This document shows, one piece after another, positions 12,701 through 24,844 of a stretch of DNA of 64,000 nucleotides. Under the pieces are notes generated by a model. The model made no database searches, was not told the DNA's origin, and saw only the letters and a list, made by a program, of their open reading frames with translations. The stretch comes from Ancylostoma caninum. Its lineage: Eukaryota > Nematoda > Chromadorea > Rhabditida > Ancylostomatidae. Numbering within the stretch: position 1 is the first letter of the stretch; each line of letters begins with the position of its first letter. Both the position numbers and the translations under genes were made by a program. The DNA lies in NCBI GenBank assembly GCA_037903475.1, contig JBAJFG010000015.1, positions 1,860,001-1,924,000 of the forward strand. Direction: 5' to 3'.

Positions 12701-15700
12701 TTCAACGCCACATATGCGCATTTGTTCGCCTGAAGACAGCGAATGTCCTGGGTGATTTGACAGAGGTAAACCATGAATCTTACTAGTATGTTGAAGCCGT
12801 ATAGTTCCAGTAGTATTCTTTGAGGTGCCTGTGCCGACCAGATTCATATTCCTGATGCTTGGCCCCACTGGCCATGGTCCGCAGTACAAAGAAATTGGAC
12901 GAGCCATCGCAACTCTCATGGCTGATGAAGTTTGTCGGCGAAAATTCGTTTAACTTTGCTTTCATGTGATTGACCTTTAATTTTTCAAGATTTTCCACGA
13001 TGTCGCGTACAAAGCACGCAACAAGGAGGATTTACTCGATGGTGTGGACGAGTTCTTGGACCAGGTGGGTGGAGTTTACCTGCCAGTTGTGCTGTCGAAA
13101 ACGTTACGCTAATGACTTGCTTGTCGTGTTTAGGTCACAGTGCTGCCTCCAGGCGAATGGGATCCCACCATTCGTATCGAACCACCTAATCAGATTCCAT
13201 CGCAGGAGAAAAGGAAGCAGGTGTGACCAACATGCACGTTTGAGCTTTATCGATCTATTGATTTTTATAAATTGTGGTAGATTGGACAAGAATTGCTGCT
13301 TGAAAATGTGGAGCTGGCCAAAGGTAAAACTCCTGGGAAGGATGAACTCGAAGAGGAGGAAGGTATGCGCATATTTTTATTGATTGTTATGAGACATCTA
13401 AGGCTATTTATGTTCTTGTTATAGCTGGACACGGTAGCGACCCTGCTTTGAGGCGAACTGGCCGTTTATTTGGTGGTTTGATATTGGACATCAAGCGGAA
13501 GGTAGGTGCATTGTTGCTGTAGTTTGTTTGGTGTGTCAAAATCAATTATCGATTCTTGTGATTTTTTGATCTTGATTGCTCGTGTTTTACTATTCTATTT
13601 CTTGGAAAAAAAACAACGAAAACTGCAAAAAAGCAACAATATTGATTGTTTGTGTTTGAGACTTTTTCAACAAGATCCGTAATGTTTCAGGCGCCTCACT
13701 TTGTCAGTGACTTCACAGATGCGCTAAACTTGCAATGTTTGGCGACAATTTGTTTTATGTATTTCGCTCTTTTGGCACCAATTGTCACATTTGGTGGACT
13801 GTTGGAAGAAGCTACGCACCAGCGAATGGCTGCCATGGAAAATCTGTTCGGAGGTGGAGTTTTAGAGGCATTAGTCACTTCAAATATGTTTTTTTACATA
13901 TAATGCTTGTATTTTGCTTAGGTGCCATTTGCGGTGTAGTTTATCATTTGTTCTCTGGACAACCGCTTACCATCATCGGTTCAACCGGACCAGTACTGGT
14001 TTTCGAAACTATTGTGTACGACTTCTGTTTACGTCTTGGGATACAGTATCTCAGTTTTCGTTTCTGGGTGAGTGAGAAGTTCCATCTTCTCGAGCGTGTC
14101 CCTCTCGTTTTCTTCTTCTGTTTTCCTATTAAAGTACCATTGAACTGTAAAGTTTAGGTACATGTCTGGACAGCTTCAATCATCTTCATAATGTGTATCA
14201 CAGATGCTAGTTCGTTGGTGAGATTATGCAGCTAACTTTACTGCTTTTCTTTTCTTTATAATTTTAGAATTTTGGTACTACATATATTCTTTGTACTGGT
14301 TTAGGTATCGTACATCACTCGTTTCACAGAAGAATCGTTTGCGACTCTGATTGCTGTCATTTTCATCTATGAGGCCATCATGAAGTTGTGGAAGATCAAA
14401 AGTGAGTGGCTTGTTAACAATGCAGGTCCAGACGGGCGCTGTCAATCAGAATCCTTTAAAAATTTATTCCTCTCGGGTTACTTTGTTCCTATTCATTTTT
14501 TTTACTATTGGTTACCTTCAGAATATCGCTAGTTTTTTGACTTATAGATCAGCTGGATGTGATCAACTACAGTCGCGAAGTGGTTGAAGGAACATGCTTT
14601 TGTCAAGCACCGACAGGAAAGCGTAAGTGGCATGGCGTCTACGTCCCATCGATTTATTGATTTATTGATCTCTACTCCATAATTTTTCAGCGCTAGTGTC
14701 GTTCGAGAAGGCTGGTGAATTCATTAAGAAGAATGGGCTCTCCATTGCACACAATTCCACTTACGTTGATTACAGTGCAGTGAGTTCTATCTGACAAATT
14801 TGTAATGTATGGCGTGAATTCTGTGAATTTTGATTAAATCAGTGGCTCAAACCGCCTAGTAGTTCTCCTGAATATTCAACTCCTAAGTACAATTTCCTTA
14901 GTTTGGATTGTTCGCGAACAGTTGAGCTTTTGAAAAGACTCAAAAAGAAAAGATCGTGAAAAGTCAATCTTAGTTAATGACAGTATAGAAATGTATAACC
15001 TCGGAAATTGTAAGCTCTTCAGGCTTCCCTCGAGAACTGCAGATTCGTTGGTGGAGCATTCGGTGGAACAAGTTGCTACCCACTGTATGATAAGCTTCTG
15101 ATGTCAATTCTGCTGACGATTGGGACGTTCTTCTTGGCAATTACTTTCAAGGTATACTATTTTCTTGGAATTTTGAAGGCTTTTTGCACTATTGTCGTGT
15201 TTTCATGTTCTTGTTCTTCATCCTCTTTGATACTATCATGTTTTCTTCCTAGAAAATGCGTAACTCCTGCTACTTCCCATCCCGCATTCGACAGTTGTTC
15301 AGTGATTTTGCTGTTATGATATCCATCGTCATTATGACCTGCATCGACATGATTGTGGGCATAAACACTCCCAAACTGAACGTACCAGGCTCGTTCCGTG
15401 TAAGTTTGGCTTCCTCCTGTCACTCATCGTGTCGGAGTCCTGATTTTATTTTTTGCTGTGATTCATTATCTTTCAGCCAACCTGGGATGGTCGTGGCTGG
15501 TTCATCCCACCATTCGATGGGAACCCGGTGTGGACTGTGCCATTAGCCGCGCTACCAGCATTGCTGGCATGTATCTTGATTTTCATGGATCAGCAGATCA
15601 CAACTGTTATTGTTAACAGGAAAGAGAACAAGCTGAAGAAGGTGAGGACAGTGTTTTGTTGTTTGTGCTGCTTTCTGATCCCTTTATTGGATGGTGTATT

Positions 15701-18700
15701 AGGGATGTGGATACCATCTGGATCTTCTTGTGCTGGCCATTCTCATCCTCATAGTCGGTTTCCTTGGACTACCGATTTATGTCGCTGCTACAGTGCTCTC
15801 TATCAATCATATAAACTCATTGAAAGTCGAGAGTGAATGCAAGGCTCCTGGAGAGGTGGCGCAGTTCGTTGGAGTACGGTTCGTTGGATTTTTCTATTTC
15901 TTTCTGCTCCTTTACATTCCGCTCGCGTTAAATTGTTGAAACGTTTGCTTTTCTATGAGTTTTACCTGAAGTTCCCGCTATAATTTGTATTATTTTAGCG
16001 GGTACCTTGTTTCTAGCCTTCCGAATTCCTTTTATTTTGTTACGGAAAGGTCAACACTTCCCACTCCAACCGTACAAATTATCTTAAGACTTCCCATTCC
16101 AACCGTAAAAATTACCTACTTACCATAGGTCTCCGCTATCTATGCGAGTAAAATCTCTCATTCTATTAAATTGGCTTTTCAGGGAACAACGTGTTACTGG
16201 TATCATTACGTTCTTGATGATTGGTCTTTCTGTGCTGATCACAACATTCCTGGGCCGAATCCCAATGCCTGTGCTCTACGGAGTGTTTCTTTATATGGGT
16301 ATATCTGCTCTGGGTGGTATTCAACTGTTCGACCGTATCCTGCTTCTATTAATGCCGATGAAGTAGGTTGTCAGCTGGTTTTCGATATCCATATTTAGCC
16401 ATATCTTGTTTTTTTTTTGCTATTTACCAAGTGAGGTTGTCGAAAGCAGCTGGAAGTAACCAATTAGGTGAACCAGCTAAAATTACGACCCTTTCATGTC
16501 CACTCTTTTAGGCACCAGCCTGATACCATCTATATCCGTCACGTGCCTATTAAAAAGATCCATCTGTTCACGGCGTTCCAAGTCGGCTGTCTGGCTGTCT
16601 TGTGGACGGTGAAGTCGATTAAGACAACATCAATTACTTTCCCGATTATGGTATGTCCCTTTCTTTTTACCCACACGTGACTTTCTATTACCGAGTTTGT
16701 ACAGCTGGTTGTGATGGTCGCCGTGCGCAAACTGATGGAGAAGTTCTTCACAGTGACGGATCTCAAATACTTGGATGATCCGATGCCAGACTTCCATCTA
16801 AGGAAGAAGGAGGATTTGAAGAGGAGACAGAGCGAGGTGATCCTTTCAACAAGGAGTTTTTCTACAGTCCTTGTTCGATTATACTAATTGACGCTGTTCC
16901 AGGGAGAGCCAGTTGACATTGAGCTGGAGGAGAATCAGGCGACGATCCATGCCGTGAAGACCGAAGCCCATCTTCACATTCCAATGGCCAGCGGAAATGT
17001 GATCAAGATCCCGCTGGCGGCGATCCAAGAACCGAGTCACTCGATCAACATGACGAAAGAGGTCTGTTATGAATGACATGATAATGGGTACAGTAAATAC
17101 AGCACAGCCACCCTGTTTCAGGTGAATAGCAGTGGCATGTGGAAGCATATCAGTTCACGTGACTCAAGAAATTCGTTGAACAAGGAGATGCCAAAAATTT
17201 CGTAAGTTTACGCTTTCCCTTGAATTCAAAGTATCCTTTAAATTTCAACATACTATTTACCTCTCTTTCAAATGGTGATTTGATTGCTTTAATTTTCTTC
17301 TAAACAGTTATACATTTCATTTTCCATTGGTTTCCTTGCGCGTTGCTTCAATGAAAGTTGTCTTTTAGTGATTGGGCTAATTATTTAGTTAATTTTATCA
17401 GCTATTATTCAGTCCCGGTCAATCATTCTTGCATAACAGAATACCGCCTTTCTGCTCTGTGGTGCAGCACTACTTAAGGGGTTTTCATACATTTGCCGCG
17501 GCGGAACAAGCTCTTGTCGCGGCGACGTCGCCGGCCTATGCTTAACCATGGGCGACTGCCGCCGCGGCAAATGTATGAAAGCCACTTTACTTACTTACGC
17601 GACGCGGCAGACCAGCTGAATACTGCTGTTGTCGGGTGGTATTTGCACCGTTTCCTTTGCATCTTTGTATTCAATCCGAAATTCCGAAAGAAAAATTGGG
17701 CGAAAATATGAGCAAAACAACTATACCGGCAACGCCCTGCAACCACAGTACCGAACTGGTCTACCGCATCGCGTTGATGGTGCAACGCGGCAGACCAGAT
17801 GGATAATATTCCGTGATGCAAGATTGATTGACCGGCACTATAGTTGATTACGTAATCGTTCACTGTGTCGACTTTTTTTTCGCAAAACAGCTTTCATACA
17901 TTCGGATGTGGGTCATAGGCTAAACGGGCGGGTCATTTTTCTGTGATTGGCCCTTCCTCTGAATAGCCTAATCAAAGAAACATGAGACTCCTCATTTAGC
18001 CTCATTGTGACCTATACCCCTAATTTTCATTAGTGCGGCAGTCCGAAGAACTACTTCGTTACGGTTGTTTTCGACTTGTTCAATGTTGAAAAAAATCTTC
18101 CATAGAGCTCTATCCGGAACAATTAATTTGCATCAAATCTGTCCCTAAGTTTGGTTTCTAGAGCCATACTCGTTTAATATCCTAATAGATCTCTTATAAT
18201 TTATTTGTGTGAGACCATTTTCGTCTTTTTGGTAATTTTCTAGGCAATTTGTCATGTAAAAATTTGTAGTCCATGATTTATTTTTGCTTCAATGACTTCC
18301 TTCATACTTCTTATATCTCTCTTCCAGTTTTCTTTTTTACTAGAGTTTGCTATTGATAAAAGTTTTTTCTTTGTAGCCAAAGTGACGCACCACTAGAAAC
18401 GCCGGAAGACGATGAAGATGCGATAATGATCAAAGTAAGTGTGACTCCTTTCTGTATTTCCGTTATTTTCCTTTGTTTTTCGAGTTGATCTTATCAATGG
18501 TTTAGTTTAGAGAGAATAGCTAAACCACATTGCGGTCAGTGGTGCGAAAATGCGTGCTGTTGTTGTGGGATACCAATGTGTTGGGGTTGTGGTAGTAGCA
18601 TCCCACACTATGCATTCCACCGCTTCACACATGTTGTTTTTGTCTGTTAAACCTGGTTATAGATGTTGGAACTTTAGCTACCCACCATGCATCCCACATT

Positions 18701-19669
18701 TTTCATAGTAAAGCGCAGCGAATTTTTTCCCTGCTAAAAAAGCATGTAACCCATAACGTGACGTGACCGACCTAGCATGTAACATTTTATTTTTCACGAT
18801 CCGTAGATCAAATAGTTTAGTTAGTCAGCCAGTTCCTGTATTTTACTTTTTAGAGTATAACCTCTACACTGTGAAAGTCTACTGCACTGTTTACGCGCTT
18901 TTAAAACGAGTATCGGAGCATTTTGTGGTCGAGGCATGCATGAAGTGCTGGTTCACGACTGCTGCACGCTGAACCTTGCCGACCATGGCCGCCTAGGGGC
19001 GGGGCGTAAGGTAGAGTGGAGAGAACAAGAGGCTACTGGTGTGGATTATGGAATACTTGTGTTCTTTTGGTTATTAGGCATGACTTCTTCAGTTTCTAAC
19101 CCTTTAAATGATAAAACATGGATGTTGCTCAAAAGAAGCTGTAAACCAGACGCTCCGCCCATAGGTTTGAGCTTCATCGCGCTATGTGGACAACTGCCAC
19201 AATTTTCGCACGTATTTTATGTACGGTGTAGTGTTTCCGTACGGGTATACTGCCGTTGTTTTGTTTTATTTTGCTTTACCCTCGTTGTATAAAATTTTAT
19301 AATGCATTAAAGGCTCAATGGTAACAATAGGTATCGATCGCAAGTAGAGGTTTCTCTGGAAGATCGCTTCGAAAACAATACATCTGTTGAAACCCTACCA
19401 ACTATAACATTCGATACTCAGAAGCGCTCAGACTTACTCAGAAGCGGTTCTGTCCTAGTGGAAGATTGTGACAGTTGTCCTGCCTTCGCGATAACCAGTC
19501 GCGAAGCGATGTAAACTCGGCCATGGCGACAATTTCTCCTTACTGCTGGTTTTCTTCCTAACGTATCTGCTTGCAGGTGATTCGTCCATCTCCTCATGGA
19601 TCGTCCACGAATTTATCGGAGAGTCAGCCGCTGCTGAAAGACAAGGACGACAAATCACCGCCCGTCTAG
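6749..19669 (+). CDS. abts-1: SLC4 Na+-coupled bicarbonate transporter (abts-1-like), 27 exons, 5' incomplete
   Basis: Exons: 6749-6886, 6952-7080, 11854-11957, 12284-12406, 12691-12765, 12825-12929, 12990-13064, 13134-13220, 13281-13362, 13425-13501, 13691-13853, 13922-14067, 14158-14217, 14305-14401, 14548-14622, 14691-14779, 15023-15151, 15253-15399, 15477-15641, 15703-15878, 16183-16362, 16512-16650, 16705-16836, 16903-17061, 17122-17201, 18377-18434, 19577-19669. All phases close, giving about 1026 visible residues. The cytoplasmic domain (about 1-330) shows [25 protein letters not shown] and [15 protein letters not shown]. The membrane domain (about 335-865) shows [73 protein letters not shown] and [15 protein letters not shown] large extracellular loop has an HNST glycosylation site and four cysteines. 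KKG-GYHLDLL and the loop cysteines are typical of the Na+-driven NBC/NDCBE branch, and in C. elegans abts-1 is the Na+-driven member. Function: bicarbonate (with Na+) transport across the plasma membrane for pH and chloride control. The start codon and roughly the first 60-100 residues are not located. The 4.8-kb second intron is filled with non-coding DNA. Confidence 0.93.
7081..11853. other. 4.8-kb intron of the SLC4 gene
   Basis: Intron between exon 2 (ends ATTG, phase 1) and exon 3 (starts AGGCACTT), spliced to read [14 protein letters not shown]. No nested gene was recognised on either strand. Contents include the hairpin at 7979-8090, degenerate GCCTAA-like hexamers at about 7700-7795 and homopolymer runs (poly-G near 11487-11498). 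Confidence 0.7.
7979..8090. repeat. Imperfect hairpin with 45-bp arms
   Basis: The left arm 7979-8024 (starting GCATCGTGTTCCGATC, ending GTATCGATCC) is an imperfect reverse complement of 8046-8090 (GGATCGATATCTATC to GGACTCCGAT), with a loop of about 21 bp. TAAGAAAAGATA/TATCTTTTCTTA is the best matched core. It lies in the second SLC4 intron. It is probably a short fold-back or MITE-like element. Confidence 0.75.
17483..17580. repeat. Small element with perfect 22-bp terminal inverted repeats
   Basis: TTTCATACATTTGCCGCGGC (17483 onward, continuing GG to 17504) is repeated exactly as its reverse complement at 17559-17580. The 54-bp interior is GC-rich. Total length is 98 bp. The perfect ends and GC content unlike the AT-rich intron suggest a recently inserted miniature transposon. 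A clear target duplication was not established. Confidence 0.8.
17595..17775. repeat. Imperfect inverted repeat
   Basis: About 45 bp from GCGACGCGGCAGACCAG (around 17598) matches the reverse complement of the segment ending at about 17770 (CTGGTCTACCGCATCGCG). A related direct half (AACGCGGCAGACCAG) occurs at about 17782. The structure is degenerate; it directly follows the 98-bp element and shares its GC-rich character. Confidence 0.5.
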
Positions 19670-21844
19670 GTCATATTACTTGCTAGTATAACACAGTAGT
19701 ACAAAAGTTCTGTAATCTGCACATTGTTCGTGTTGTTTGTTTGCCTTACCCGTTTATACGTTTCTTTTTTTTCATTTGTATTTTTTCAATCGTAAACAGC
19801 TGCCTTGTGGAAGCATGTTAGGCGTTCGGCGCGAAAACTCGTCCAGATCGCATTCGCTGTACCCCTGCCGTCGCCTCCGCGTTGAAGAGGGTTTTAATAG
19901 TTGTAGCAGTGTTGTAGTTGTAGCAGTAGTTGTTATAGGTTTGCAATATATTCTCAATTTGTAGTTTCCGTGGTATTCAGGGGAACAGAAGAGCTGCCAG
20001 TTGTCCTAAAAATTCAGTCTCAACCAGTGTAGATGATTTTGAGATTTTAGTTGTGAAATCCTTTGAATACCCGTTAACAAGTAGCAAGAGAACTAGATGA
20101 TGAACTGGAAATGGGCGGAGCTACCCACTGGCTTCGTATTCCATCACTGCCAAGATCCCGCCCACAAACCGCCAAATCGAACCCCGCGATGCGGTAGGAC
20201 ACGCCTCCAATCGCCTTGGCACTGTGTCTGCGTGTAAATTTGTCCGTGCTTTTAACCGGGTTTTGTAAATGAGAACTAGCTCCGCCCCCTCATCAGTGTC
20301 CATAGTTCGACCCTGCGATCCACAATATTTTATATTTGTTAGCGTGTTAAATAACATTGTTGTCAACATGTTTCGTTCTTTTAAAGTCGACTAATCCATT
20401 GATCACCTAGTTACAGTATTATATTGATACCGAAATAGATCACATTGAGCACGTTCCTTTCATCCGAAAGTCAGTCAAAAAATTGTTTTTCTTGAATTGT
20501 TTTCACCATGTTCGTCATGTTTTCACGTGCTTTAAGTTTAGGCATCTTGTTTTACATTCTTATCGGTGTTACGCACGTTTTATCAGCACTTGCGGACAAC
20601 TAGCACAGATTTTCGCCCGAATCTCACGCGTTCACGGGCTGCCAAAACGAGCGACACCGACCGATCTGTGTAATTGGTCGCTTTGGGCACGTACTCATCG
20701 ATTTATCGATTTATTTTTTCGTCTGCCCAAATCGATCAGCTTTGTTTGATCACCATTTTGATTACTGTGACACACACGTTCACAGCGTGTCGTGTACGTT
20801 TTTGCATACTGTTCAGTGTTTTTTTCTTCATCTGTGCAATCACGGCATGTTTCTTTCTCTCGTTTTGATCTATAACATTTGAAAATCGCAATTGTGAGAG
20901 TTCTGACAGAGATATTGTGAATAAAATATATGTTTTCGCTTGTTATATTGTTCAATACGATGGGATGTGACAGTTGTCCTAGTTGTTATTCTGTGCAGTG
21001 CAGCTTGGCAAGAGTTAGAAGGCGGAAGGAATTCGTTACAGCGACTTTTTCTCTCATAGGAGGACATGTTGCGGTTGGGCCACGCCCATATTCATTGATC
21101 GGCAGGTCACGCCCATGAACTTTGAAAGTTGGCCGTGGAGCACATTTTTATTTACGAAAGCTCCAAATACACACATCCGAAAACGTCATACAAGCCAATG
21201 TTTTCTAGTAGTATCATGATTGTTATCAGTATCACTTGTGATGTTGAGCCGGCGGCGGTGGATGGTTAGCGGCGTTTGGGTCGAAGCCGAATAGGGCAGT
21301 CATGAATAGCTGAAATTACCTCGATGCTCGACAGTTACAAATTCTGCTTGTTTTATTCGACGGCTAGGCCGAGCAGGCGTATGAGGCCAGCAGCACGCAA
21401 CGCATCACCTGTGCGGCGCGACAACGCAGCTACAGGGCGTGTCGATGAAACTGACGCTTTCGTGAACCGTATCGCGACCGCCATGGGTGCTGGAATCGCG
21501 ACCTTTCGCTACCATAACAGGTGATTATAGCAGTGTTTCCTTGTTCCTTGCAATCGACGAAAAAAAATCACGAGTCGCTACGATTAGCTATTAAAGCAGT
21601 GGAAGAGAGCGATTTCAGTGCGCGGCGCGGTCGCGTGGCGGTCCAGTTCCCAAACTCCGCAGAGGTGTCCGCTACATGGAAGCTCAGTGAGTTTACTACA
21701 CTTAAACGGCTTCTGCGTTTGAAGCAATTGAAAGTCATTATCGACCATTATTACTCTGTGTGATGTTGCCGCGACGCATTAAGGGATGCGTAGCGTGTCG
21801 CGGGTCCACTACACCTGCCCCAACATGTATGTGTGATTCCCTAC
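19670..21844. other. Intergenic; no gene recognised
   Basis: Region between the SLC4 stop codon and the last assigned exon of the minus-strand TMBIM-like gene. It presumably holds the SLC4 3' UTR and possibly the final exon of the minus-strand gene. A short inverted pair (GGGCGGAGCTA at about 20112 and TAGCTCCGCCCC at about 20278) encloses a GC-richer stretch. Polyadenylation-like AATAAA occurs at about 20921. No exon chain was found. Confidence 0.45.
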
Positions 21845-23017
21845 CTGTATAAAAAGTACGCCCATAATGTAACTGAACTGACTCTCGCCAACCATCATAA
21901 TTTTCTCTTTAGCGCATTGTGTGACAACCTGCAAAAATCAATAATCGATTCATAAGCCAACATTGATGTTTAATAAAAAAAATCACCTGGAAATGTATCG
22001 ATAAAAAGGCGACGTGTAGTAGCGACAAAAGAAAGATGGCCATGGAAAAGTAGCCAACTGGGAGCATTGCTGGAACGGTTAGGATGTTCTGTGCATCTAT
22101 TGATTTATTGATTTTCCAGTTCTCTACCAAAAATTGTGCATATTAACGATGATACTGCGCCACCAATTGCTAAGAAGTTGCTCCTTTCCATACCAGCCAA
22201 TGGTGATCGAATCAACTCGTTATCCATCTAAATGACACTGTTGAGGTCCTGACACGAAAGAACTATGGTAGGTACAGCACCCACCAGTAGGCTCAATAAT
22301 AGTGGTGGTATAAAGAACACCGATGGAGCTATACTTGTCAATGCTCCGCCTACGAGGTGTCCGAGTAGAATTCCAGTTGCCAAACAGAATCCGAATAAAC
22401 ATGTCCGTCGCTCTGTATCGTCCATTGCTGTAAAGGGCGTGGCTTCTTACAAGAGCCTGCGAATTCGGATCAAATGGGTAAACCACGCCAACCAGCATTC
22501 TTCCTAATGTTCAGATAGACGTATGTGGGCACTAAGAACAGTACTAGGAATTCTATGAAGGGATCGAATATGCGTTCCAGCAATCCAGGAAACACGAACG
22601 CTCCAGCCAGTTCTCCAGATGAGACACCCAGCATCAATACCTGAAATTTTAGGGTAACTCAGAGTTCACGATGCGTGAAAAGATTATTGTTACCGAGATT
22701 CCTAAATAAAGTTCCACTATATTATTCTTCATATCCTTCTCCATATCTGACACAGGTTCGGTCTGATTGCTGGCGTTCGCGATCTATTTATTATAAGAAA
22801 CAAGTTATTTAGCCAGAGAGAGGAAAGGCGTCGCAACGCTCACGTAGTCTTTCACGTCGTAAGCTACTGGCTCAGCTACATCACGAGCTCGATCAGCTGC
22901 TGTCAAGATCTTATTGCCGAGGAAAAATATGCCGTCATAATACGCAATAATACGTCTCCGCAGCGTTTCGGCCGTCGTTTGGATTTGTTCCACGTAGCGT
23001 TCTGCGACTTCGGACAT
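21845..23017 (-). CDS. Multi-pass membrane protein resembling Bax inhibitor-1 (TMBIM6-like), seven exons
   Basis: Minus-strand exons in transcript order: 23017-22844, 22783-22694, 22640-22484 (an alternative donor at 22493 keeps frame), 22427-22285, 22227-22128, 22069-21987, 21928-21845. Phases close over all seven (277 residues) and most introns are about 50-60 nt. The start MSEVAERY follows a CAG directly, as for a trans-spliced leader. The first about 58 residues are charged and helical. Then MKNNIVELYLGIS leads into hydrophobic segments, DDTERRTCLFGFCLATG, TSIAPSVFFIPPLL, RSNFLAIGGAVSSL and TQCAKEKIMMVGES. The order resembles BI-1: a GF-x-TG-x-GL segment, an I-xPS-x-F segment, an RRS-x-L-x-GG segment, then (D)TQ-x-EKA near the C-terminus. 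TMBIM proteins sit in the ER membrane and affect Ca2+ leak and cell death. The similarity is distant, the DTQ aspartate is Val here, and the C-terminal end is unresolved: reading through the last donor adds about 11 residues and a stop. Confidence 0.6.
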
Positions 23018-23020
23018 CTG
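23018..23020 (-). promoter_or_regulatory. Putative spliced-leader trans-splice acceptor
   Basis: On the minus strand CATATTCAG is immediately followed by the ATG of the TMBIM-like gene. An acceptor abutting the start codon with no upstream cis exon is the usual signature of nematode SL trans-splicing. Confidence 0.5.
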
Positions 23021-23289
23021 AATATGTAGTAGTAATTACCGTTACGGAGGAATCACCCTTGCAGGATCGCTCTTATTTTCGGTGAGATTCATTAATGTCC
23101 ATCATCACGGATCTGGCAAATTATGTACCGTAATCGCAACATCGTTCCTATCAAAAAAGCCATACATATAGTGCAATTTATAATAAGTGTGACCGTTTGG
23201 CACATGTGATAGGTTCAATCGCAGCCCCAGACGCACAAGTTTGCGACCTCGCAATGGCTGGTCCGTATTTTCATTGTAGATGTACATGC

Positions 23290-23700
23290 CCCGGACTTCG
23301 CCAGTTCAAAATGAATAAGAATGAACCTGCGATATAAGGGATAAAGATCGTGGAAATGATAGGTATCGATTATCACGTTACATCGCCGTGGATCGCTGCC
23401 AAACGGAGCTAATCGCCCATACAGGGTGTTTTTCCGAGAGTAAAATCGGTGCAATTGTGGACCCAGTACAAAGGCTACGTGCGAATTGCTGGAACCTCCG
23501 CCTTCACGTGGTCTTTCGACTGAGAATTTGATCTATTGGAATGGATCAGATCGTGCGCGATTTTACTCCCGAAAAAAACACACTGTACTCTCGAAGATGT
23601 GCCCAAAATGAACTGGCGATTTCAGTGATACCGATAGTGGAATCGGTGCCTATCGATCACCACGCCCCATTCATTATCATCCTTCTGACGTCTGGGGTCT
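23290..23700. repeat. Degenerate inverted repeat upstream of the TMBIM-like gene
   Basis: GCGATTTTACTCCCGAAAAA near 23559 matches the reverse complement of the segment around 23421-23450 (TTTTTCCGAGAGTAAAATC). Beyond this, AAAATGAACTGGCGA (about 23605) matches the complement of about 23300-23315 (TTCGCCAGTTCAAAATGA). The arms are interrupted and partly rearranged, so this looks like an old fold-back element. Confidence 0.5.
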
Positions 23701-24844
23701 CCTCATTCACTTTATCCATGGGGCGATCGCCGGCGGTCATGGCGATCGTGACGATTGCTGGCGAAGTCTGGGAAGCTCTTATTTAACGTGGTCTGAAAGA
23801 ATGATTACTATAGCTTCATCTGGATTTTGCTCACATCTAACGGTATAGAGGAATAGAATGAGGTGGGATGCGTGTCGAGTAGAGCACTGACGCGAAAGCA
23901 GAGTTGGAGAAAAGGGAGAGGAGTACATCGAAAGCCTTCTACCTGGGAGCCTAGGCCTAAACCTCAGCGGAGACATCAGTCCCCACCCCCATCTTTTCTT
24001 TTCCCCGAACATTAGTCCTTCGTGGAAATTTTACGATTTTTATACTGTATTGAGCCGACAGTCAGCTTTTTCGACAATTTTTGAAATCGGATCTGGTTAT
24101 CCCGCAATTCATCATCAAGGGAATTTGAAAGAGATTATATGATCATTAATCCGCTGTTTTCTCCATTACGCCCTCTGACAGGCGTGATCATCGAATCATG
24201 ACTCAGCAGCTCATGGAAACTGGGATGTGCCGCGCCCTAACTTCTGTTCTTCCATCTCCTGTCGTTTGCGCAGCGATTGGCGTGAATAACCTCGTGTAGC
24301 ACATAAGTCCAAACTGTTCTCCTCCTTTTAGTTGAAGCCAGCCGGTATTAAGGGAACCAAACGCAAAACTCCCACGTGAGCTTCAAGGTCTCGACGTTTG
24401 ACGTCTCTATAGAAGTGCTCACTAGTAGTCCAGTTATCTACAGCTACTCACCGTACACAATAACAGCACTAGACCAAATGGTGAACACTAGCTTCGAAGA
24501 GTGTTGGGAAGTCGATTGATAAGGGTAACATAAATAATGTTCGTGGATGGGAAGGAAAGTGTGTACAAGGTAGGTTAGTAATTAGTGCAGCGCAGACGGA
24601 GGAGGGCGAGGGGAGCATCTTACTCTTGCCTTATACGTTAAACAGCGTTGGTCAGCGTCAACCCTCTTGGGTCTGGGTTAACGTGGAACAACCAGGGTTA
24701 TGGAGTGATTTGGCGAGTCTCCCATTTGCCTACGATGCAATGGCACTTTCACTGTATGTTCCGCGCAGATGTTTGAGAATATTGACATCTTTGATGAACA
24801 AATGTCTATTTGGAGAACAAAACGAAAAAAAAGAAGAACGCAGA
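23701..24844. other. Intergenic; no gene recognised
   Basis: About 1.1 kb between the degenerate inverted repeat and the satellite array. No exon-like frames with recognisable similarity. GC content rises toward the array. Confidence 0.5.

Larger units (their letters stand above)
17202..18376. other. 1.2-kb intron near the 3' end of the SLC4 gene
   Basis: Intron between the ...KEMPKIS exon and the [14 protein letters not shown] exon. It contains two fold-back structures (17483-17580 and about 17595-17775) and otherwise AT-rich sequence without exons. Confidence 0.7.
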
